A DNA stretch of 64,000 bases from Campylobacter concisus (GCF_001298465.1 NZ_CP012541.1:1674001-1738000); one strand, 5' to 3'; shown: positions 1-8,207, counted from the stretch's first letter. The notes: a model not told the origin generated them from the letters alone. Translations and numbers: made by a program.

Positions 1-442
1 TTTTATGCTCATTTTTTAAATAAAACTCATGAGCCAAAGTGGCAAGCCTTGGGCTAAAAAAACCACAAAGCGAGTGAATGTGCTCATTATCACTAGCCAC
101 AACCATATCAAATTCATCTTTAAATCTAACAAGCTCCTCCAAACTTTTAAGATCAAAAAATGGCATATCAGCTGGTATCACAAAAATGCTATGATCAAAA
201 TTTTTAAGAATGGAGTAAAGTGCGAGCATTGGCGAATAGTTATTGCTATTTTCATCTTTTATAAGCTTTAGTGGCGGGCTAAATTTTTCAAATTTTGAGC
301 TTACATAAACTTCGCCAAAAACTTTGCTAAATTTCGCAACCTCATAATGAGTAAGCGTCTTAAAACCACCAAATGGCAAAAGTGTCTTATCTTGCCCCAT
401 ACGCGAGCTTTTGCCACCTGCTAAAATCACGCAAGTTTGCAT
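1..442 (-). CDS. mobA: Molybdenum cofactor guanylyltransferase MobA, 3' end cut by window edge
   Basis: The reverse strand opens with MQTCVILAGGKSSRMGQDK, the nucleotide-binding signature of MobA (LAGGxSxRMGxDK), and continues for 147 codons with VIPADMPF, the metal-binding motif, before running off the window. MobA joins GMP to molybdopterin in the cytoplasm to make the bis-MGD cofactor of Nap, formate dehydrogenase and related enzymes. The ATG at 442 follows an AAGGGA ribosome site. The C-terminus lies outside the window, so intactness cannot be judged. Confidence 0.9.
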   Translation of the reverse strand, partial: MQTCVILAGGKSSRMGQDKTLLPFGGFKTLTHYEVAKFSKVFGEVYVSSKFEKFSPPLKLIKDENSNNYSPMLALYSILKNFDHSIFVIPADMPFFDLKSLEELVRFKDEFDMVVASDNEHIHSLCGFFSPRLATLAHEFYLKNEHK

Positions 443-547
443 CTTTTCCCTTAAGAAAGTTATGAGGCTAAATTTAGCTAAAAGCGGCTTTGATCTACCA
501 AAAATATGTGATAAAAACTTATTTTTGTTTATGCTACTTGTAAAATT

Positions 548-1042
548 TTAAGCCTGCTTTACCCTTTTCATTGTTAAAAATTCCTCGTAGCGACGATCAA
601 TGATAGCTTTGATCAAGGCATAGTTTTCTTTTGAGTTTTCTATATAAAAATAGGCGTTATCAAAGTATTTTTCACCAAATTTTTTCGAAACAAAATCCGT
701 ATAATCCTGCAAATACCAACCATACATTTTGGCAAATTTTGTCCGATCAGTCGTATAGTAAGCTTTTGCAAAGGCTTTACCAACAGTATTTAGCTCCGCA
801 CTTCCAAGTACTCCGTCCATAGCGTCAAAAAGATACTGACGATAGTTAAAATTTTCGTCCATCTGTGCTATATCGTCCGCAAAATCTGCCGCAAATTCCT
901 TTGAATAAAATTTGTGTTCCATGCACCAGCGAAAGAAAAATGAAATGTGTGTCGCACCGTTTTCATGCGGTATATCAGTCGGCGCATCTTTCGCACCCCA
1001 ATGCCATTTTGCTTTGTCATATACTATATCTGGATCTGGCAT
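548..1042 (-). CDS. Conserved hypothetical protein, DUF7832-like
   Basis: This 164-residue soluble protein has no signal peptide or membrane segment. Its N-terminus (aspartate-rich start, WHWG, then NGATHISFFFRWC) resembles proteins grouped as DUF7832, in which an ATHIGxFLxW stretch is typical; that assignment is from memory and moderate. The function of the family is unknown. It is aromatic-rich (many Tyr, Phe and Trp) and ends with a basic tail. A GGAT ribosome site precedes the ATG. It stands alone between mobA and a divergent transporter gene. Confidence 0.75.
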   Translation of the reverse strand: MPDPDIVYDKAKWHWGAKDAPTDIPHENGATHISFFFRWCMEHKFYSKEFAADFADDIAQMDENFNYRQYLFDAMDGVLGSAELNTVGKAFAKAYYTTDRTKFAKMYGWYLQDYTDFVSKKFGEKYFDNAYFYIENSKENYALIKAIIDRRYEEFLTMKRVKQA

Positions 1043-1139
1043 TTTTATCCTTTTAAAATACTCAATTTTACTAAAACCATCTTAATCGCAGTAAAAATCA
1101 TGGCTATTTTATCCATTTGCTTGCTATGATTAAAAAAGA

Positions 1140-1145
1140 TATAAT
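1140..1145 (+). promoter_or_regulatory. Putative sigma-70 -10 box for the SemiSWEET gene
   Basis: A perfect TATAAT lies 24 nt before the ATG at 1170 and is followed by an AAGGAG ribosome site. As usual in Campylobacter there is no obvious -35 box. This supports 1170, not the internal ATG at 1228, as the true start. Confidence 0.55.
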
Positions 1146-1169
1146 GGCGCTTTTATTTAAGGAGAAGCA

Positions 1170-1428
1170 ATGAGCGAAAAAAAATCTACAAATTTTAGGC
1201 TGGATCGGCACATGCCTATCAGTTGTTATGTACTTTTCATACATCCCACAAATAATGGGCAACCTTGACGGCAACAAAACGCCTTTTATACAGCCACTAG
1301 CAGCCGCACTAAACTGCACAATCTGGACAAGCTACGGACTATTAAAAGCTAAAAAAGACTATCCACTTTCTGCTGCAAACTTCCCAGGCATAATCTTTGG
1401 TCTTTTGGCTACAATAACAGCGTTTTAA
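1170..1428 (+). pseudogene. SemiSWEET sugar transporter with a frameshift in a poly-A tract
   Basis: The product would be an ~85-residue SemiSWEET transporter (three helices, works as a dimer in the inner membrane, moves small sugars). The ATG at 1170 with its AAGGAG site reads MSEKK, and then frame is lost at a run of eight A residues (1177-1184). The neighbouring frame continues with LQILGWIGTCLSVVMYFSYI and PQIMGNLDG, which carries the family's PQ motif, to the stop at 1426-1428. Seven A residues would restore one open frame. An internal ATG at 1228 would give only 66 residues and lose most of the first helix. Slippage during transcription or replication could still make some full-length protein. 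Confidence 0.8.
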
Positions 1429-1449
1429 TGCGCTGATTTAGTTGTTATG

Positions 1450-1513
1450 GCAAACACTGCAATAAAAAAGTTATTTGCGTCGCTACAACAAACTAATCTA
1501 TTGTAGTGTTTGC
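1450..1513. terminator. Stem-loop between convergent genes
   Basis: Arms GCAAACACTGCAAT (1450-1463) and ATTGTAGTGTTTGC (1500-1513) pair with one mismatch around a ~36-nt loop. The stem covers the stop codon of the minus-strand gene and sits after the SemiSWEET stop, so it may end transcripts from both sides. There is no strong U run. Confidence 0.4.
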
Positions 1514-1968
1514 GCTATTTTGGCTAACTTTTCTTTAATTATATTGCCTTTTGAACTTAGTGAAAAGATCATTTGTACTAGCTCCTCAGTTGTTGCCTCT
1601 ATTCTTTTGTCACCACTATCTAAAGTTCTAAATTTGTTTAGGATAAGCGGATCGAATTCTTGATATGTAGACATAAAATCCTTATAGTCCTCTTCCAGTT
1701 CTGGTGCGTAAAAACTGATAAGCGAGTGTAATTTAACAATTTCAAATTTTGGATTTTCTATATTTAAATTTGGATTTATTAATAAAGCTACTTTGCAATG
1801 TATTCCCCCTAAAATATCCCCAACTATAATAAACGCTTCCTCTAGCTTTTGTCGCCTGAGTTTATTTTTCTCTTTTTTCGTGTTTAGATTAGCGTACACC
1901 CATTGCGCACACATTGTTAGGACTGCACCGAGTATAATTTTCAATAAGTCAGATATCAAACTATCCAT
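1498..1968 (-). CDS. Hypothetical protein with N-terminal membrane anchor
   Basis: I do not recognise this 156-residue protein. Residues about 7-26 form one hydrophobic helix (LLKIILGAVLTMCAQWVYA), followed by a lysine/arginine-rich stretch and a helical, probably cytoplasmic domain of about 120 residues. The basic residues after the helix suggest the C-terminal domain stays inside. It starts 8 nt after the leuC stop codon, so it may be read from the leuC transcript, but it has no clear ribosome site and is unlikely to share a pathway with leuC. Confidence 0.65.
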   Translation of the reverse strand: MDSLISDLLKIILGAVLTMCAQWVYANLNTKKEKNKLRRQKLEEAFIIVGDILGGIHCKVALLINPNLNIENPKFEIVKLHSLISFYAPELEEDYKDFMSTYQEFDPLILNKFRTLDSGDKRIEATTEELVQMIFSLSSKGNIIKEKLAKIAQTLQ

Positions 1969-1976
1969 ATTATTTT

Positions 1977-3242
1977 TTATAAGTCCCTTGGGTCGGCGAT
2001 TTTACCTGCTATGGCTGAGGCTGCTACAACTGCTGAGTTGGCTAGATAAATTTCACTCGTTCTATCGCCCATACGTCCTACGAAATTTCTATTCGTCGTC
2101 GAGATACAGCGCTCATTTGCACCTAAAATTCCCATATATCCGCCAAGACAAGCGCCACAAGTTGGATTGCTCACGACCGCTCCTGCTTCGATGAAAATGT
2201 CGATTAAGCCCTCTTTTTCGGCAGCTCTTGCGATCTTTTGCGTCGCTGGAGTGATGATGAGCCTTGTTTTACGGGCTACTTTTTTGCCTTTTAAAATTTG
2301 TGCTGCGATACGTAGGTCGCTTAGACGGCCATTCGTACATGAACCGATAAATGCTTGATCAATGGCTAAATCGTCATGAACCGCCTGTCTTACGCTCTTG
2401 CCGTTGCTTGGCAAAAATGGATATGCTATGACTGGATCAAGATTAGTCACATCGATCTCTAAAATTTTGTCATATTTTGCACCCTCGTCTGAGTAGAAAA
2501 ATTTTGGTTTATCGCGTAAATTTTTATCTTTTAAAAACTCTTTTGTGATCTCATCAACCGCGATGATACCACTCTTTGCGCCAGCCTCGATCGCCATGTT
2601 GCACATTGAAAATCTATCATCCATACTAAGGCCCTCTATTACCTCGCCACTAAACTCAAGCGCCTTATAAAGTGCGCCATCAACGCCTATTTGACGGATG
2701 ATCTCAAGGATAAGATCCTTGCCATAAACATGCTTATCAAGCTTACCTTTAAATATGACTTTAATGCTCTCAGGCACTTTAAACCAGTTTTTGCCAGTGA
2801 TCATCGCATAAGCTAGGTCGGTGCTGCCCATGCCGGTGCTAAACGCTCCAAGAGCGCCGTGTGTACAGGTGTGACTATCTGCGCCGATGATGACATCACC
2901 TGGGATGACTAGGCCTTTTTCAGGTAAAAGCGCGTGCTCAATGCCCATATCTTTTTCATCAAAATAGTTTTTAAGGTCGTGTTTGTAGGCAAATTCGCGT
3001 GAAATTTTGGCTTGATTTGCACTTAGGATGTCCTTTGTCGGGATGTAGTGGTCCATCACGATGGCAAAGCCGTCTGGGTTAGCTAGCTTTTTAGCGCCAC
3101 TTCGCTCGAACTGCTTGATCGAAATAGGTGTCGTGATGTCGTTGCCTATGATCATATCGATCTTACTTTCGATGATCTCTCCTGCGCCTACCTCTTTGCC
3201 AACGTGATCTGAAAATATTTTCTCGGTGATAGTTTGTTTCAT
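1977..3242 (-). CDS. leuC: 3-isopropylmalate dehydratase large subunit
   Basis: At 421 residues this is the shorter LeuC/HacA-type aconitase superfamily protein. It isomerises 2- to 3-isopropylmalate in leucine synthesis with a separate small subunit. The [4Fe-4S] ligands are visible as Cys302 in IGSCTNGR and Cys362/Cys365 in TCGAC; GADSHTCTHGALGAF (about 120-134) is the conserved substrate-loop region. leuA, leuB and leuD are not in this window, so the large subunit is separated from its usual partners or they lie outside. It is preceded by a terminator-like hairpin and a TonB receptor gene. Confidence 0.92.
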   Translation of the reverse strand: MKQTITEKIFSDHVGKEVGAGEIIESKIDMIIGNDITTPISIKQFERSGAKKLANPDGFAIVMDHYIPTKDILSANQAKISREFAYKHDLKNYFDEKDMGIEHALLPEKGLVIPGDVIIGADSHTCTHGALGAFSTGMGSTDLAYAMITGKNWFKVPESIKVIFKGKLDKHVYGKDLILEIIRQIGVDGALYKALEFSGEVIEGLSMDDRFSMCNMAIEAGAKSGIIAVDEITKEFLKDKNLRDKPKFFYSDEGAKYDKILEIDVTNLDPVIAYPFLPSNGKSVRQAVHDDLAIDQAFIGSCTNGRLSDLRIAAQILKGKKVARKTRLIITPATQKIARAAEKEGLIDIFIEAGAVVSNPTCGACLGGYMGILGANERCISTTNRNFVGRMGDRTSEIYLANSAVVAASAIAGKIADPRDL

Positions 3243-3295
3243 AAATTTCCTTTAAATTTTGAGGCGATTTTAACGAAAATTGCTAAATTTAAAGA

Positions 3296-3327
3296 AAATT
3301 TACTAAGCCAAAAGGCCTAGTAAATTT
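3296..3327 (-). terminator. Intrinsic terminator after the TonB receptor gene
   Basis: Arms AAATTTACTAAGCC and GGCCTAGTAAATTT pair with one mismatch around a four-base loop and overlap the receptor stop codon; on the minus strand the stem is followed by TTTTC. It should separate the receptor transcript from leuC. Confidence 0.65.
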
Positions 3328-5443
3328 AGAATTTAACGCTCGCAGTCAGCATAAACTGCCTCGCATACCCCGGCTGTATCGGTATGATATTAGCCTGCGT
3401 GCCGGTCGACGAGGATGTATAGTAGAGCTTATCGGTCAAGTTTTTGACGTTAAACGAGAAATTCGTCTCGTAGCCCGCGATCTTGGTATCGTAGCTGATA
3501 AATGCGTCGTAAACGATCGCGTCGTCCATCTTAAAGCCCGTTCCCGCAGGCACGGCCGGTAAATTCGTCCTCATGTAGTAGGTGTACCATGAGCCAAAGT
3601 ACCTCGCTCCGCCGCCGATCCTTAGGCCTTTTGCGCCTAGGCGGCTAAAGTCGTAGTTGGCAAAGAGGCTCGCTTGGTGCTTAGGCGTGGCCTCTAGCGG
3701 TTTGCCCACTAGCACGGCAAACGCGCCGCTATCCTTGCGCACCTCGGTTTTAGTGTATGCGTAGCTAGCGCCTACGCTTAGCCCTTGCGTCACGCGGCCG
3801 TTAAAGTCAAACTCAAAGCCTCTAGAGCGCGCCTCGCCCACGGGCGTACTTACGCTATTTACGGTGCGCATAATGTTTTTCTTATCGATGTTAAAGACCG
3901 CCGCGCTAGCCGTTATGCTGTCATTTTGAAATTTAGTTCCAAGCTCTATGCTTTTGCCTTCTTCGGGCTTTATGTCGCCGATGTCGTCGCCGCTGATCGC
4001 CATTTGTGGGTTGAAACTTTGTGCGTAGTTGGTATAGACCGACCACTCGGGCGTTAGTAGATATAAAAGTCCAGTTTGCCACGTAAATTTATCATCTTGC
4101 TGATCTGTGCTATTTGGCCCACTAGTTGTGCCGCGAGCTACTTGGTCGTAGTATTCATACCTAGTTCCTAAAGAGTAGATCAAATTTTCAGTTAAATTTA
4201 TGCTATCTTGTGCGTAAAATCCGATAGTTTTTAGCTTTTGGTACTGGATGCTTGACTCTCTGGCAGTTGGTAGTCCTACTATTCCATAGATAGGATTATA
4301 TATGTTGATGTTTAAGTGATTACCTGTATCTTTTAGACCACCTGGCCTATAACGATAGTATTCCTTTGCATCAATGCCAAAGAGTAAATTATGCTCTATC
4401 TCACCGGTTTTAACGTAGCCGTTTAAATTTAGTGATCCAGCATGTGTGCGGTGGATAAATCCGTCGTAGTATTCGTTTCGTCTAGCTGCAACGCCCGTGT
4501 TTAAATTTACGTTCATTAGCCTGATGTGACCGTAGTCGTGCTTGGAGCGGGAAAACGCGTAAGCGCCGCGCAGTAGCCAGTCCTCGCCGATATTTTTTTC
4601 AAAATTTACGTCCACGGTGTCGAGTCTGGTTTTTAGTTTATTAAACGGCTCGTCAAGACGTCTTTTCTTATCTATCGGAAGTAGCTTGCCCGTGCTTGGC
4701 ACCAGATACATACCGCGGTCGATCGGATCGGTCGAGCGCGTGTGCGTATAGGCTAAATTTATGCGGTAATCATCGCCTTTATACGAGAGCGAAGGCGCAA
4801 AGAGGACGTTTTTATATTCGCCAAACTCCCTCCAGTAGTCTTTTTGCATCATATCAAATATAAATCTATACGCAAAGCCGCTATCCGCGATCGGTCCCGT
4901 GGTGTCAAAGCCTGCGCTCCAGTAGTTGCGGTTGCCGATACCAGCCCAAATTTCGTTTGAGAAGTCGTATTTTGGCTTTTTAGTGACCATATTTATTATG
5001 CCGCCGGGCTCTTGCGCGCCGTAGAGCAAGCTAGCCGGGCCTTTTAGCACCTCGACGCTTTCTACGGTTTTGTTAAAGCTATGCATGACGCTAGCGGGCA
5101 CGCCGTTACGCATGATCGAGCCGTCGCGTCCGCCGCCGAATCCTCTTTTTATGATCGAGTCAAAGATGCCGCCCGTGGTGTTTCCGTAGCTAACTCCGCT
5201 CACGTTTTGAAGGCTCTCGGCTAGAGTCTCCGGTTTTTTATCTTTTAGCTGTTGTTGCGTCACGACGTTTACCGTCTGCGGGATCTCTAAAATAGGCGTA
5301 TTTGTTTTGCCTACTTCGCTCGTTGTGGCTCTATATCCATCGTCTGTGCTATCTTCAACGCTGATACCATCTAAGCTTACATCAGTAGCATTTAAAGCAG
5401 AAATAGCAAAACAAAGCACCGCACTAATGCGAAATTTATTCAT
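3326..5443 (-). CDS. TonB-dependent siderophore receptor, outer membrane
   Basis: The 705-residue protein starts with a signal peptide (cleavage near residue 19), followed by a plug domain with IPQTVNVVTQQQL and VEVLKGPASLLYGAQEPGGIINMVTK in two parts (about residues 54-155), and a 22-strand barrel ending in ...LTASVKF with the terminal Phe needed for barrel assembly. The plug signature is that of hydroxamate-type siderophore receptors (FhuE/FoxA/FpvA-like); the actual ligand cannot be told. Base composition is uneven: both ends of the gene are clearly GC-richer than the segment around 4090-4450 and than the neighbouring genes, suggesting transfer and recombination. A partial Fur-box-like site lies upstream. 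Confidence 0.9.
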   Translation of the reverse strand: MNKFRISAVLCFAISALNATDVSLDGISVEDSTDDGYRATTSEVGKTNTPILEIPQTVNVVTQQQLKDKKPETLAESLQNVSGVSYGNTTGGIFDSIIKRGFGGGRDGSIMRNGVPASVMHSFNKTVESVEVLKGPASLLYGAQEPGGIINMVTKKPKYDFSNEIWAGIGNRNYWSAGFDTTGPIADSGFAYRFIFDMMQKDYWREFGEYKNVLFAPSLSYKGDDYRINLAYTHTRSTDPIDRGMYLVPSTGKLLPIDKKRRLDEPFNKLKTRLDTVDVNFEKNIGEDWLLRGAYAFSRSKHDYGHIRLMNVNLNTGVAARRNEYYDGFIHRTHAGSLNLNGYVKTGEIEHNLLFGIDAKEYYRYRPGGLKDTGNHLNINIYNPIYGIVGLPTARESSIQYQKLKTIGFYAQDSINLTENLIYSLGTRYEYYDQVARGTTSGPNSTDQQDDKFTWQTGLLYLLTPEWSVYTNYAQSFNPQMAISGDDIGDIKPEEGKSIELGTKFQNDSITASAAVFNIDKKNIMRTVNSVSTPVGEARSRGFEFDFNGRVTQGLSVGASYAYTKTEVRKDSGAFAVLVGKPLEATPKHQASLFANYDFSRLGAKGLRIGGGARYFGSWYTYYMRTNLPAVPAGTGFKMDDAIVYDAFISYDTKIAGYETNFSFNVKNLTDKLYYTSSSTGTQANIIPIQPGYARQFMLTASVKF

Positions 5444-5474
5444 CTATTATTCCTTAAAATTTTAATATTATAAA

Positions 5475-5491
5475 AATAGTTATCATTATAT
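5475..5491. promoter_or_regulatory. Candidate Fur box upstream of the TonB receptor
   Basis: AATAGTTATCATTATAT, about 30-50 nt before the receptor start, matches one and a half of the GATAAT/ATTATC hexamers of a Fur site. Iron repression of the receptor is the expected result. The match is partial. Confidence 0.4.
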
Positions 5492-5663
5492 ATAAACAAG
5501 ATTTAAATTTTTATGAAAAAATTTACGAAAAATTTATATTTCAATAACATTACAAATGAAGCATTTTCAAAATTAAAAATAGAACCATAAAAAAACAGAT
5601 CTTTACTACTCTGTCATAAAAAGCGATGAAACTTTTGTTAAAACATTTTTGCAACATTTCTGA

Positions 5664-5669
5664 TATAAT
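5664..5669 (+). promoter_or_regulatory. -10 box (TATAAT) directly before the NFACT start codon
   Basis: The perfect TATAAT ends only 7 nt before the ATG at 5677. Transcription from it would begin at or next to that ATG, giving a leaderless or almost leaderless message. Confidence 0.5.
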
Positions 5670-5676
5670 CTTTGGC

Positions 5677-6999
5677 ATGAAGTACGCACATTTAGTTCAA
5701 ATAGCAAGTTATTTATCAAATTTTACAAAGATAAACCAAGCAAAACGCATCAATGATATGGCTATTTTAATCGAATTTAATGGCGAGAAGATCATCTTTG
5801 ATCTAAATAAATCAAACTCTGCGATTTATAAAGATGATGAGCAAAAAGAAGCAAAAATTTATCAAGCGCCTTTTGATAATGTTCTAAAAAAGCGCTTTAA
5901 CGCCTCGCATATAAAAAGCGTTGAGTGCTTAAAAGATAATAGAATTTTAAAATTTATCTGCACGCAAAGCGGCTCATACAAAAGTGAAAATTTTGTCCTT
6001 TATCTTGAATTTACGGGTCGCTTTACAAATGCTGTGATAACTGACGAAAATAACGTGATAATCGAGGCACTAAGACACATCGATAATAGCTACCGAAAAA
6101 TAGAAACTGGCGAAATTTTAAAAGAACTGCCAGCTATCGAGATAAAAGAAAAGCCGTGCGAGCCTATAACGGACTTTGATCACTTTTTTAAAGCTGAAGC
6201 GGCTAGAGTAAATGAGTCCAGGATAGCTAGCTTAAAAGAGGCTAAGCTTGCAAGCGTGCAAAAAAAGATAGATAGCATGAGTGAAATTTTAAACTCACTT
6301 GAAGACAAAGATGAGCTAATGAAAAAAAGCGAGGAGGCTTCGAATTTAGGATCGCTTTTGCTTGCAAATTTGGGAAATTTCAAGGGCTATGAGAGAGAAA
6401 TTTGCCTAAAAGATTTTGATGGCAATGAGATAAAACTAACTCTTAGCGATACTCCAAAAAATAGTGCAAATGAGTTTTACACAAGATCAAAAAAATTTCG
6501 TGCAAAAGCCCTTGGTGTGGAGATAGAAAAGAGAAATTTAAAAGAAAAAATCGAGTTTTTTGAAGGCTTAAAGTCGCTTTTAAAAGAAGCGAGCAGCCTC
6601 TATGAGCTTGAAATTTTAAGCCCAAAAAACAAGGCAAAACAAAGAGAACGTCATATAAAAGATGTGAGCGAAAATGCTGAAATTTTTTACGTTAGAGAAT
6701 TTAAAATACTAGTTGGTAGAAACGAAAAAGGCAATATAAATTTGCTTGACCTTGCTAAAAAAGACGATATATGGTTACATCTAAAGGATAGCCCAAGCGC
6801 CCATGTCATCATCAAGACAAACAAGAGTAGGGTGCCTGAAGATGTGCTAGAAATGGCAGCTAAATTCTGCGTGGAATTTAGTGTAAAGGGAGCTGGCAGG
6901 TACGAGGTAGACTATACCAAGCGTGAAAATTTAAAGCGTGAAAACGGCGCAAATGTCACTTATACGAACTATAAAACTATCATCATAAATAAAGGCTAA
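5677..6999 (+). CDS. rqcH: NFACT family protein (RqcH/Rqc2 homologue)
   Basis: The 440-residue protein has an NFACT-N domain at the N-terminus, a coiled middle region with two charged helical stretches (about residues 165-215 and 280-320), and a C-terminal NFACT-R domain with DIWLHLKDSPSAHVII (about 362-378). Bacterial homologues bind stalled 50S subunits and add alanine tails to trapped chains; older annotations call them fibronectin-binding proteins. I chose the ATG at 5677 (MKYAHLVQIASYL) because homologues begin near there; an in-frame ATG at 5626 would add 17 residues but lies upstream of the -10 box and has no ribosome site. The next gene follows after 3 nt. Confidence 0.85.
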   Translation: MKYAHLVQIASYLSNFTKINQAKRINDMAILIEFNGEKIIFDLNKSNSAIYKDDEQKEAKIYQAPFDNVLKKRFNASHIKSVECLKDNRILKFICTQSGSYKSENFVLYLEFTGRFTNAVITDENNVIIEALRHIDNSYRKIETGEILKELPAIEIKEKPCEPITDFDHFFKAEAARVNESRIASLKEAKLASVQKKIDSMSEILNSLEDKDELMKKSEEASNLGSLLLANLGNFKGYEREICLKDFDGNEIKLTLSDTPKNSANEFYTRSKKFRAKALGVEIEKRNLKEKIEFFEGLKSLLKEASSLYELEILSPKNKAKQRERHIKDVSENAEIFYVREFKILVGRNEKGNINLLDLAKKDDIWLHLKDSPSAHVIIKTNKSRVPEDVLEMAAKFCVEFSVKGAGRYEVDYTKRENLKRENGANVTYTNYKTIIINKG

Positions 7000-7002
7000 A
7001 AA

Positions 7003-7347
7003 ATGGCTGTAACACCTTTAGGAAATAGTAACTTTATAAACCAAAATGCCCCAGTGGTATCTCAAGTGCATGCAAATCAACAAGCCAGATTTGATATGCA
7101 GTCTTTGATGGCAGCTGAGCTTGCCTCGCAACAAAGTGAAGAGATCAAAGAGGTTCGTCCGATGGAAGAGTCTTATAAAATAGACCCTGAAAAGGAGCAT
7201 GAGCGCCAAAAAAATGAAGAAGAGGCAAGTGAGTTTGAGAGCGAAAAACAAAATTCAAGAGATGGTGATGAGGAAAATTTGGACAATACAGCAGATAATG
7301 AGGAAATAGTGCCTAGCGAACATCACATGCTTGACATAACTATTTGA
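7003..7347 (+). CDS. Small acidic hypothetical protein
   Basis: This 114-residue protein is unrecognised. The first 50 residues are Asn/Gln/Ala-rich, and residues about 45-105 are dominated by Glu, Asp, Lys and Asn, predicting a disordered, very acidic tail. It starts 3 nt after the NFACT stop, so the two genes are co-transcribed. Its TGA stop (7345-7347) is followed in the same frame by another 87 sense codons. Confidence 0.65.
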   Translation: MAVTPLGNSNFINQNAPVVSQVHANQQARFDMQSLMAAELASQQSEEIKEVRPMEESYKIDPEKEHERQKNEEEASEFESEKQNSRDGDEENLDNTADNEEIVPSEHHMLDITI

Positions 7348-7611
7348 TGCTTAAACACCCCAGCCCCACAAACACTACATCTCAAGCCAGCAATACTCCC
7401 CCAACACCTAACCCTCCTTCAAATTTTTAACGCAGTAAATGATAAAGAAAAACTTTTTAAGATCCACTCTGACTCACCTAAAGCCTGCCCACTTGGTAGC
7501 AAGATCGAGGGACTTTTAACTGGTCACTTCCTAAAAGCACAAGAAGCTTTAGAGGATAGTTTAAGAAGCATTACTTTACAAGATCTATTAGATGAGCTTA
7601 TTGATTTATAA
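7348..7611 (+). pseudogene. Open segment in frame with the preceding gene but lacking a start codon
   Basis: After the TGA at 7345-7347 the same frame stays open for 87 codons to TAA (7609-7611), reading LNTPAPQTLHLKPAILPQ, then FNAVNDKEKL, GSKIEGLLTGHFLKAQEAL and LQDLLDELIDL, which looks like real protein. It contains no ATG, GTG or TTG. An ATG at 7347 overlaps the stop (TGATG) but is one frame off and stops after 27 codons. Removing one base just after that ATG would create an 88-codon gene coupled to its neighbour, so I read it as frameshifted; stop-codon readthrough is the alternative. Confidence 0.5.
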
Positions 7612-7658
7612 AATTTAAAAAGTAGGCAAACCAAGTTATAGAATTTAAAAAGTAGGCA
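7612..7658. repeat. Two direct copies of a 17-bp sequence, 30 bp apart
   Basis: AATTTAAAAAGTAGGCA occurs at 7612-7628 and 7642-7658. No function is evident. Confidence 0.6.
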
Positions 7659-7690
7659 GATATATAAAAAAACCAATCTATTTTATTTAT

Positions 7691-7711
7691 TAGGAACGCT
7701 ATGCGCTCCTA
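7691..7711. terminator. Possible bidirectional terminator hairpin
   Basis: TAGGAACGC and GCGCTCCTA pair with one mismatch around a TAT loop between two convergent units, with T-rich sequence on the plus-strand side. Confidence 0.5.
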
Positions 7712-7763
7712 ACTATTTTTATATATATTTTATGTAAGAATTTTTATAAATTCCTAGATTTTA

Positions 7764-8207
7764 TTACTCTTTGCTTTTCTCTTTTTTAGCTTTGCTCTTT
7801 TTCTCTGCTTTATCTTTTGGGCTTTCTTTCTTATCTTTGACTTCTTTTACGCTATCTTTAGCACCATCTTTTTTCTCTTTTACTTCATCACTCTTTTTAC
7901 TTACTTTTTGTTTTGTGTCATCTTTTTTAGATTTTGTTTTAGCTTTTGTTTCGTCTATCTTTGTAGTGCCTGATACTGATATATCTGATTTTAAATTTTC
8001 AAATGTCTTATCACCTATACCATTTACATTTTTTATATCTTCTATTGAGTTAAATTTATTTGCTTTTCTATACTCTATTATTGCATCTGCCTTTGAAGAT
8101 CCTATGCCATCTAAACTCATTAACTCTTCTTTTGTGGCAGTGTTTAAATTTATGGCTGCTAGTAATGTAGAAGCTGCTACTAATAGTGAGAATATAATCT
8201 TTTTCAT
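7764..8207 (-). CDS. Secreted helix-hairpin-helix protein (ComEA-like) with a charged tail
   Basis: From the ATG at 8207 the protein is 147 residues; a longer frame to 8276 exists, but AAGGAC upstream of 8207 and the signal peptide MKKIIFSLLVAASTLLAA fix the start. Residues 20-75 hold two helix-hairpin-helix motifs (LDGIGSSKADAIIEYR and VNGIGDKTFENLK), as in ComEA, the periplasmic DNA-binding protein of natural transformation. Unlike ComEA, residues about 80-147 are almost only Lys, Asp, Ser and Glu, a strongly charged low-complexity tail. DNA uptake is a plausible role; the tail's job is unknown. Confidence 0.8.
   Translation of the reverse strand: MKKIIFSLLVAASTLLAAINLNTATKEELMSLDGIGSSKADAIIEYRKANKFNSIEDIKNVNGIGDKTFENLKSDISVSGTTKIDETKAKTKSKKDDTKQKVSKKSDEVKEKKDGAKDSVKEVKDKKESPKDKAEKKSKAKKEKSKE

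Noticed and set aside
29-271. 80-codon plus-strand frame at the window start
   Set aside because: It is antisense to mobA, whose reverse-strand protein is clearly conserved.
7612-7658. Beginning of a CRISPR array
   Set aside because: Only two copies of a 17-bp repeat with a 13-bp spacer, and no cas genes in the window.
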